Source of the DNA: Brevibacillus antibioticus
Lineage (GTDB): Bacteria; Bacillota; Bacilli; Brevibacillales; Brevibacillaceae
DNA: 64,000 bases
Reading direction: 5' to 3'
Assembly: GCF_005217615.1 (NCBI RefSeq)
Contig: NZ_SZNK01000001.1
Span: 3,802,001 to 3,866,000 of the forward strand
Shown: in pieces, positions 59,260-64,000 of the stretch
Layout of the letters: every line of letters begins with the position of its first letter
How positions within the stretch are numbered: the stretch's first letter is position 1
Notes under the pieces: model-generated
The model's database searches: none
Told to the model about the DNA's origin: nothing
What the model saw: only the letters and a program-made list of their open reading frames with translations
Translations under genes and position numbers: made by a program

Positions 59260-59397
59260 GTCCGTTCCCTCCCTTGCTGTCATTTATTCTACCATGAGAA
59301 ACGACGCCAACAAAAAAGATAAGGAAATGGTAAGGTAGCGTTTTAGTAGGGGAAAGGTCTGGCCTTTATGATGAAGGAGAAAGGAGCGGATTCACCT

Positions 59398-60081
59398 ATG
59401 TGGGCTATTTGCCAACACGAATTTTTTCGGTTGTTTAAAAGTATCAAATCGTTAATTACCGTTGCCTTTATCGTCGGCATCTCGTACTTGGTTTCTGACC
59501 TCGTCAATCAGGCAGCAGACTTACTGCCACAAAAGGAGCTGGCGCAGGGACACGCGCTTGGTATCTTTGCACTCATCATGCTGTTCGGGCCCTTGTTTGT
59601 ATTCAGCCTGTCTCATGATGTCATAAATCGTGAGCTAGCGGGCAGGACGATTCGCTTTCTCGTCACCCGGACTTCACGTAATCAGATCATTTTAGGGAAA
59701 TTTCTCGGAGTGGCGTTCTTTTGGCTAACCTGCATGATTATTACGTTTGGCGTAGTTTTCGCCACCGTACAAACGTTTGACGCCAAGACCTTTTACCTCT
59801 GCGTATCCCTGCTTATCTATTGCATCTCGCTGGCACTGCTGCTCTCCCTCGTGATACCTCGGCCCAGCTACACGATGTTTTTGGGAATTGTGATCGCACT
59901 GATCATGCCAGGTCTCGGACTGTGGAGCACCTTCTCCAGTCACCCAGCAGCACCATGGATTAAATATTTGACACCCTTTTCATTTATGGAAAAAGGCGGC
60001 GCTTGGACCGGCTTCATTTGGCTCTATGCAGCAGCTTTCCTGATCGCTTCAATGTACTTATTCCGACGGAGGGATTGTTAA
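59398..60081 (+). CDS. ABC-2 type transporter permease
   Basis: A 227-residue permease with six membrane helices (for instance SLITVAFIVGISYLVSDLV, GIFALIMLFGPLFVFSLSHD, LGVAFFWLTCMIITFGVVFA). Between helices, INRELAGRTIRFLVTRTSRN matches the cytoplasmic coupling segment of NatB/ABC-2-like permeases. ATG at 59398 follows AAAGGAG at a rather long distance; an ATG at 59368 has no site. Its stop overlaps the ATPase start (TAATG). Next to a two-component system it is likely a drug or peptide exporter. Confidence 0.85.
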   Translation: MWAICQHEFFRLFKSIKSLITVAFIVGISYLVSDLVNQAADLLPQKELAQGHALGIFALIMLFGPLFVFSLSHDVINRELAGRTIRFLVTRTSRNQIILGKFLGVAFFWLTCMIITFGVVFATVQTFDAKTFYLCVSLLIYCISLALLLSLVIPRPSYTMFLGIVIALIMPGLGLWSTFSSHPAAPWIKYLTPFSFMEKGGAWTGFIWLYAAAFLIASMYLFRRRDC

Positions 60082-61001
60082 TGGCAATGATCGAGACTAT
60101 ACAGTTGAACAAACGCTTTGGCAATCGCACGGTCGTGAATGACGTCAGTCTTACTGTGCACAGCGGGGAGATTTTCGGTTTCCTCGGTCGAAACGGCGCG
60201 GGAAAATCGACCTTTATTAATATGCTGACAGGCATTCTAATTCCGACAGCGGGCACCATTCGCATGTTTGGAGAGGATGCCCCTACAGAGGGATGGAAAA
60301 AACGAATCGGCGTACTGCCGGATTACTCCACCTTCTACGACCATTTATCTCCTGCGGAGCACCTGCACTATTTCGCTCGGGTAAAAGGCGTCACACTCAC
60401 AAAGGAAGAATGTATGCGCATCCTGACAGACGTTGAGCTTGAGGAGCATGCATCCCGCAAAGCCAAAACCTTTTCCTTTGGGATGAAAAAGAAGCTGGGC
60501 ATTGCCCAAGCCTTAGTCGGAGACCCGGAGCTCGTCTTCCTAGATGAACCTACTTCTGGCGTAGACGTCGAATCAGCCCTGCATATTCAAAATTTGCTGC
60601 ACAAGCTCCACCAACGAGGAAAAACGATTTTCATGACCTCACACAATTTGAATGAAGTCGAGAAAATCTGTACCCGCATCGCCATCATGAAAAGTGGAAA
60701 AATCAGTTCACTCGGCACTCTCGATGAGCTGCAAGCTGCCCATCAGACATGGCGATCTGTGAACGTACGCCACTCGGCTTTCACCACGGAGGATTCTGGA
60801 AACCTTCGCACCTTTATCGAGTCCCTCGGGCGCAATACGATTTGGGAAGGCAGTCGTCTCTCGATCCAGGTCGATGACGATCAAAAAGTGGCAACCCTCG
60901 TTCGTGCTCTTGTTCAGGCACGCGTGGATATTTATGGCGTGAATGTTGAAGTACCTTCTCTCGAACGAATTTTTATGGGGGAAGAGTCTCATGATGCTTA
61001 A
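60081..61001 (+). CDS. ABC-2 transporter ATP-binding protein
   Basis: A 306-residue ATPase of the CcmA/NatA-like class: Walker A GRNGAGKST (about 38-46), signature FSFGMKKKLGIAQ, Walker B ELVFLDEPTSGVDVES and switch His in FMTSHNL. The C-terminal 90 residues form the usual extension. ATG at 60081 is in the TAATG overlap with the permease; GGAGGG lies upstream. The end overlaps the following small gene by eleven bases. Confidence 0.93.
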   Translation: MAMIETIQLNKRFGNRTVVNDVSLTVHSGEIFGFLGRNGAGKSTFINMLTGILIPTAGTIRMFGEDAPTEGWKKRIGVLPDYSTFYDHLSPAEHLHYFARVKGVTLTKEECMRILTDVELEEHASRKAKTFSFGMKKKLGIAQALVGDPELVFLDEPTSGVDVESALHIQNLLHKLHQRGKTIFMTSHNLNEVEKICTRIAIMKSGKISSLGTLDELQAAHQTWRSVNVRHSAFTTEDSGNLRTFIESLGRNTIWEGSRLSIQVDDDQKVATLVRALVQARVDIYGVNVEVPSLERIFMGEESHDA

Positions 61002-61188
61002 TCTCGCTTTTGCCCTGCTCCTATCCGGGATGCTGCTTTTCAACATCTCGATAGGAAAAAGCATGACCACCGGAAGTATGTCAATCACAATTGGTCTGAT
61101 TGTCCTCAATCTCATCTTTTTCATCACAAAATACAGAAAGAGTCAGCATGAAAAAATGAAAGATCAGGTTAGTAGGTTCCATCGATAA
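60991..61188 (+). CDS. small membrane protein of the ABC operon, 65 aa
   Basis: A 65-residue protein with two membrane helices (about 3-18 and 31-46) and a basic C-terminal tail. ATG at 60991 follows GGGGGAAG and overlaps the ATPase stop. It is paralogous to the next gene: both have the order helix, G(M)LLxxI, short polar turn, 'ISI(T)IGLIIV', helix. Probably an accessory subunit or immunity-like factor for the exporter; no family recognised. Confidence 0.7.
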   Translation: MMLNLAFALLLSGMLLFNISIGKSMTTGSMSITIGLIVLNLIFFITKYRKSQHEKMKDQVSRFHR

Positions 61189-61218
61189 TCAGGCTCAAGT
61201 AAATGGGGGAAGATTCTC

Positions 61219-61404
61219 ATGGCCAGTAGATATCTGGGATTTGCCGTTATCCTGACAGGGATGTTACTGTATAAAATCTTTTGGGGAGAGCTTACACCGG
61301 GAACTATCGGGATTTCAATTGGGCTGATTATTGTTATGCTCATCCTTTTTATGAGAAAGCAGTACGCAAAAAATGAGGAACAAAAGAAGCAAGAAAATCG
61401 TTAG
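61219..61404 (+). CDS. small membrane protein, paralogue of the preceding gene, 61 aa
   Basis: A 61-residue protein with two membrane helices (about 5-18 and 30-45: TIGISIGLIIVMLILFMR) and a basic tail. ATG at 61219 follows GGGGAAG, 30 bases after the preceding gene. The similarity to its neighbour in layout and in the GMLLYKI/GMLLFNI segment suggests a local gene duplication. A terminator follows at once. Confidence 0.7.
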   Translation: MASRYLGFAVILTGMLLYKIFWGELTPGTIGISIGLIIVMLILFMRKQYAKNEEQKKQENR

Positions 61405-61477
61405 AAAAAAAGCAGCTTAATTGCCACCGAAATCAGCCTGCAAGTCATGCGGCTATGGGGCAATGGGCTGCTTTTTT
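61405..61477. terminator. terminator of the ABC operon
   Basis: AAAAAAGCAGC pairs with GCTGCTTTTTT, with TTGCC/GGCAA inside, around a long loop; it also ends next to the convergent HAD gene. Confidence 0.7.
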
Positions 61478-62182
61478 CTACAAGATTGCGAGAAGTTGAT
61501 CCAGTCGTTCAATGACAGCGAGTGGCTGATGCTCGGAAGTAGGCTTCTTCCCTCGTGGATTGATCCAGATTGCTGAGAAGCCTGCGTCCATCGCGCCTGC
61601 TACATCTGCCTCCCACGTATCTCCAACAAACAGCACCTGCTTGCTCTCAACGCCGAGCTTTTCACGCACATGTTCATATATACGTAGATCAGGCTTATGA
61701 TGTCCGATGATTTCGGAGAGAAACACCCGCTCCCGAGGAAAATACGCAGACAATCCCAACCGTTCCAGCTTGATAAAAGCCATATCGACAGGTCCATTGG
61801 TGACAATCCCTAGTGTATGCTCTTCTGCCAGCTTCGCAATAGTGGACTGAACAATGCCATCTGGCTGGACTGCATCCATACATGCCGCTTGATAGGCGCG
61901 TTGAAAATCGTCGACCTGCTCTGCTTCAATTTGTCGGTTACAATCAGCCATGGCTCTCTGAAAACGCAGCCTTCTGTATTGCGTAAAATCGTAGCGTTTG
62001 GCAATCACATCGACCCACAAATCATCTCCATGGCGCCGCAGAGCCTCAAGGAATTTCGCTTGGTCTAGTTCTACTGTAAGTGCATGGGTTGCAATCGTTT
62101 GCTGCATCCCTTTCTCCCAGCAAGCTGAAAAATCGAAGAGAGTATCGTCGAGATCAAATAGGATTGTTGTAAATTTGGACAT
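61478..62182 (-). CDS. HAD-superfamily hydrolase, YjjG/YfnB type
   Basis: A 234-residue phosphatase: motif I ILFDLDDTLFDF (D10, D12), motif II GIVTNGPVD, motif III Lys in GHHKPDLRIYEHV and motif IV FVGDTWEADVAGA. This is the YjjG-like branch, whose known members dephosphorylate pyrimidine nucleotides and related compounds. ATG at 62182 follows GGAAGGGGAAG at a slightly long spacing; the frame extends upstream to 62281 but would overlap the divergent gene's leader. It is probably a cytoplasmic house-cleaning enzyme. Confidence 0.88.
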   Translation of the reverse strand: MSKFTTILFDLDDTLFDFSACWEKGMQQTIATHALTVELDQAKFLEALRRHGDDLWVDVIAKRYDFTQYRRLRFQRAMADCNRQIEAEQVDDFQRAYQAACMDAVQPDGIVQSTIAKLAEEHTLGIVTNGPVDMAFIKLERLGLSAYFPRERVFLSEIIGHHKPDLRIYEHVREKLGVESKQVLFVGDTWEADVAGAMDAGFSAIWINPRGKKPTSEHQPLAVIERLDQLLAIL

Positions 62183-62280
62183 GGCGGGATTGCTTCCCCT
62201 TCCTTTTTTTGCTGTTTTCATTGTGCATATGACTCTGTCTTTTGTTATGATCATTGTAACGGAAAAAGGAGGTGGAAACA

Positions 62281-62576
62281 TGTCTAACGAAAAACTGGAT
62301 ATTTTGGTAGAGGGTATGAATGAGTTGCGTCTGCTTGCTCATGCTCTCATAGATCGGCAGGACGAATTGGATGCCAAGGTGGACGCTTTGACCATGGAAG
62401 TTCACCAGTTAAAAGCCGATGTTGCCGAATTAAAGCAGGATGTCGCCATGTTGAAGCAAGATGTTGCTGAATTAAAGGAAGGTCAGGACCGCCATGAGCG
62501 TATCTTGGAGACATTGGCGCTACGTGCTCTCGAATGGAATAACTTCCGCCTCGACTTCATTCGTAAATCATCCTGA
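62281..62576 (+). CDS. coiled-coil protein with heptad repeats, 98 aa
   Basis: A 98-residue helical protein. Residues about 40-72 contain three copies of a seven-residue unit (DVAELKQ, DVAMLKQ, DVAELKE), mirrored in the DNA as a 21-base repeat, giving a classic coiled coil. No membrane segment is present. ATG at 62281 follows AAAGGAGGTGG. Similar short coiled-coil proteins are found beside many Bacillus-group genes; the role here is unknown, perhaps an oligomerising scaffold. Confidence 0.75.
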
Positions 62577-62581
62577 AGCCT

Positions 62582-62992
62582 TTAGCTTTTAGGCAATTCC
62601 ACTAGCAGTGTCTCTTTCAACTCAACTGGCAAAGAAATAGATTGGCGTGTGTTCGCATCGATCATGACCATTGTCACATCGGCGTCCGCCACTAATACAT
62701 CTGCTGCGTTGTACAGCTCCTGGCGGATGACGAAGCTTTTTTCACCTACCTTGACCACCGTTGTAACCGCTGTTACCTCTTCACGCATCTTCAACTCTCT
62801 GCGGTAGTTAATGTTTATATTGACCACTACCGGCATGATGGCCCGTCGCCTCAATTCATCCAGCGTAAATCCTTGCTCCCATATCCATTCAAAACGCGCC
62901 CACTCCATGTACTCTAAATACTTGGCATTGTTCACATGTCCGATTACATCAATATCAGTAGAGCGCACAGTTAGATAATAGCGATGAGCCAT
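62582..62992 (-). CDS. acyl-CoA thioesterase (4HBT/YbgC-like)
   Basis: A 136-residue hotdog-fold thioesterase. The active-site segment VRSTDIDVIGHVNNAKYLEY has the catalytic Asp and HVNN loop of the 4-hydroxybenzoyl-CoA/YbgC class. The rest (ININYRRELKMREEVTAVTT, GEKSFVIRQEL) forms the hotdog sheet. It would hydrolyse acyl-CoA or a related thioester. ATG at 62992 follows AAGGAGTG. Convergent with the coiled-coil gene with only six bases between. Confidence 0.93.
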   Translation of the reverse strand: MAHRYYLTVRSTDIDVIGHVNNAKYLEYMEWARFEWIWEQGFTLDELRRRAIMPVVVNININYRRELKMREEVTAVTTVVKVGEKSFVIRQELYNAADVLVADADVTMVMIDANTRQSISLPVELKETLLVELPKS

Positions 62993-63132
62993 CGTTCTCA
63001 CTCCTTGTTTTTCTTTAGTATAACGAATTCAGGTAGCTGAGTGAACATTCATTCAAAATATTCCGAATGGTCCTGCTGTTCTTTCCTGATCTTTTTCCTA
63101 TAATAAAAATAAACACCAGAAAGGAAGATTGG

Positions 63133-63588
63133 ATGTTCAAACAAGAACTATTGCCGACCCTGCAAACAGCTCGCTCCCGGTATCAGGATGCACTCGTTCA
63201 TTTGGATGAAGCTGAGCTTGGCTGGAAGCTGGCTCCGGGCTCCAATTCCATCGGATTTTTGATTCATCACATCGCGGAAGTCGAATATCGATTCTGTATG
63301 ATGTTTTTCGGCAGAGCAATCCCGCCCGAAATCACCCTCACTACAATTGGGCCTGTAAAGGATGAAGGAAACTTTACCGACTTGTCTGCCTTGCTTGCTT
63401 TTAAAGATGCTGCCTACCTTCACTTGCTGGATTCTCTGGCTGCCCTGCCAAAAGACGCGTTGGACATCCCCTGTGAAGCACCGATTGCCACGTTGACTCC
63501 CCGTCAGGCACTTGGTCGACTGATCTATCATATGGGCTACCACGGCGGGCAGATTGGACTAATCCGCAAGTACGGAGGGCCTCAATGA
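63133..63588 (+). CDS. DinB-superfamily protein
   Basis: A 151-residue four-helix protein of the DinB/YfiT type. The metal-binding His triad is seen as FLIHHIAEVEYRF (His near 44-45), LIYHMGYHGGQIGLIRKYGG (two His near 132-136). DinB-fold proteins include thiol-dependent transferases (bacillithiol-S-transferase-like). ATG at 63133 follows AGAAAGGAAG. Its stop overlaps the next gene (ATGA), so the two are coupled. Confidence 0.88.
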   Translation: MFKQELLPTLQTARSRYQDALVHLDEAELGWKLAPGSNSIGFLIHHIAEVEYRFCMMFFGRAIPPEITLTTIGPVKDEGNFTDLSALLAFKDAAYLHLLDSLAALPKDALDIPCEAPIATLTPRQALGRLIYHMGYHGGQIGLIRKYGGPQ

Positions 63589-64000
63589 GTCTCATTCTGA
63601 CAGGTGAGCGGCTCATTATTCGCGAATTGCTGCGCGAAAACTTGCCCGACTTACTCGCCACCTACAACAGTAATCCAAAGTACAATCAGCTACGAAACGG
63701 CACGAGCACAGTAAATCTCGGTGAACTGGAAGCCGAATATGACACCACCATAAGCATACCTTCCGGGCATTGGCTCGCTATTACTCGTGAAGGTACAATC
63801 ATCGGAGTCATCCATATCGTCCTCTCCAGTGAAAACGATTCAAAAAGCTGGATTAGTCTCTTGCTTCTTCATGCCGATCACCAACAGCAGGGCTTTGGAA
63901 AAGAGGCAGTGGCACTCATAGAAGACTACTGCATCCAACATGGCAGTCAGCATGTTCATCACGGTATCATTGCGCATAATGAACCCGCTCTTCTTTTCTG
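63585..64000 (+). CDS. GNAT N-acetyltransferase, cut by the right edge
   Basis: At least 138 residues starting MSLILTGERLIIRELLREN, the RimJ/RimL-type N-terminus of GNAT enzymes. The acetyl-CoA site is seen as ISLLLLHADHQQQGFGKEAV (Q-x-x-G-x-G/A loop) followed by IIAHNEPALLF at the end of the window. ATG at 63585 overlaps the DinB-family stop by four bases (ATGA) and has GGAGGG upstream. The C-terminus lies outside the window. Confidence 0.88.
   Translation, partial: MSLILTGERLIIRELLRENLPDLLATYNSNPKYNQLRNGTSTVNLGELEAEYDTTISIPSGHWLAITREGTIIGVIHIVLSSENDSKSWISLLLLHADHQQQGFGKEAVALIEDYCIQHGSQHVHHGIIAHNEPALLF

Noticed and set aside
62390-62490. CRISPR-like 21-base repeats
   Set aside because: The three repeats are contiguous heptads of a coiled-coil gene without spacers.

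Overview
The window looks like a chromosomal stretch of a low-to-middle G+C, Gram-positive, spore-former-type bacterium, most like Brevibacillus or a near relative in the Paenibacillaceae. This is an inference from strong AGGAGG ribosome binding sites, the gene families present (futalosine-pathway mqnB/mqnD, YitT, YjdF, ECF sigma/anti-sigma pairs with YcdB-type domains) and protein resemblance; no rRNA or tRNA gene is present to confirm it.

Layout. 1-5.3 kb is an AT-rich integrated mobile element: a tyrosine integrase, a MerR-like excisionase, a Rep_trans-type initiator/relaxase, a hairpin-rich likely nicking region, a divergent HTH/S24-like repressor and a tail of small overlapping unknown genes that runs off the left edge. 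5.5-8.8 kb holds an unrecognised 399-aa protein and two nuclease genes (tandem winged-helix plus Vsr-like PD-(D/E)XK; membrane-anchored Mrr-like), probably accessory defence. 8.9-9.4 kb is yjdF with a yjdF-motif riboswitch candidate. 9.5-14.5 kb is a tandem duplication (DJ-1/PfpI gene to DNA-alkylation-repair gene) in which one copy gained azlCD and a TrmB-type regulator. 14.8-42.4 kb is mostly ordinary chromosomal genes: an ABC/FtsX exporter, tatD, two ECF sigma/anti-sigma modules, nucleotidyltransferase, acetyltransferases, a WYL regulator, a DsbA/FrnE protein, Cu/Zn SOD, mqnBD, nitroreductase, a cold-shock gene and eutH (the last two behind strongly structured leaders), and yitT. Dead genes are interspersed: a Nudix gene with a premature stop, an ABC ATPase remnant carrying an intact Walker A, and a GNAT remnant.

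42.4-56.4 kb is the most interesting part. Read leftwards, an operon encodes a DcrB-like protein, a VgrG-like spike, two small conserved proteins, a DUF4280 PAAR-like tip, and a second VgrG fused through a hydrophobic glycine-rich 'pretoxin' segment to a JAB/JAMM-like toxin domain, followed by its likely immunity gene. Downstream lies an array of 5'-truncated copies of the same pretoxin segment with different toxin tails (deaminase-like, HExxH-like, unknown) and different immunity genes (SUKH-type, zinc-ribbon-type). The array is broken by terminator-like hairpins and by a duplicated 3' end of yitT. It looks like a Gram-positive VgrG/PAAR-like polymorphic toxin locus that swaps C-terminal toxin-immunity cassettes. 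No sheath, tube or baseplate genes are in the window.

56.8-61.4 kb is a two-component system divergent from an ABC-2 exporter with two tiny paralogous membrane proteins. 61.5-64 kb holds a HAD phosphatase, a coiled-coil protein, a thioesterase, a DinB-family protein and a GNAT gene cut by the right edge. Starts were chosen by ribosome-binding-site position throughout; functions are family-level assignments from reading the sequence, without database searches.
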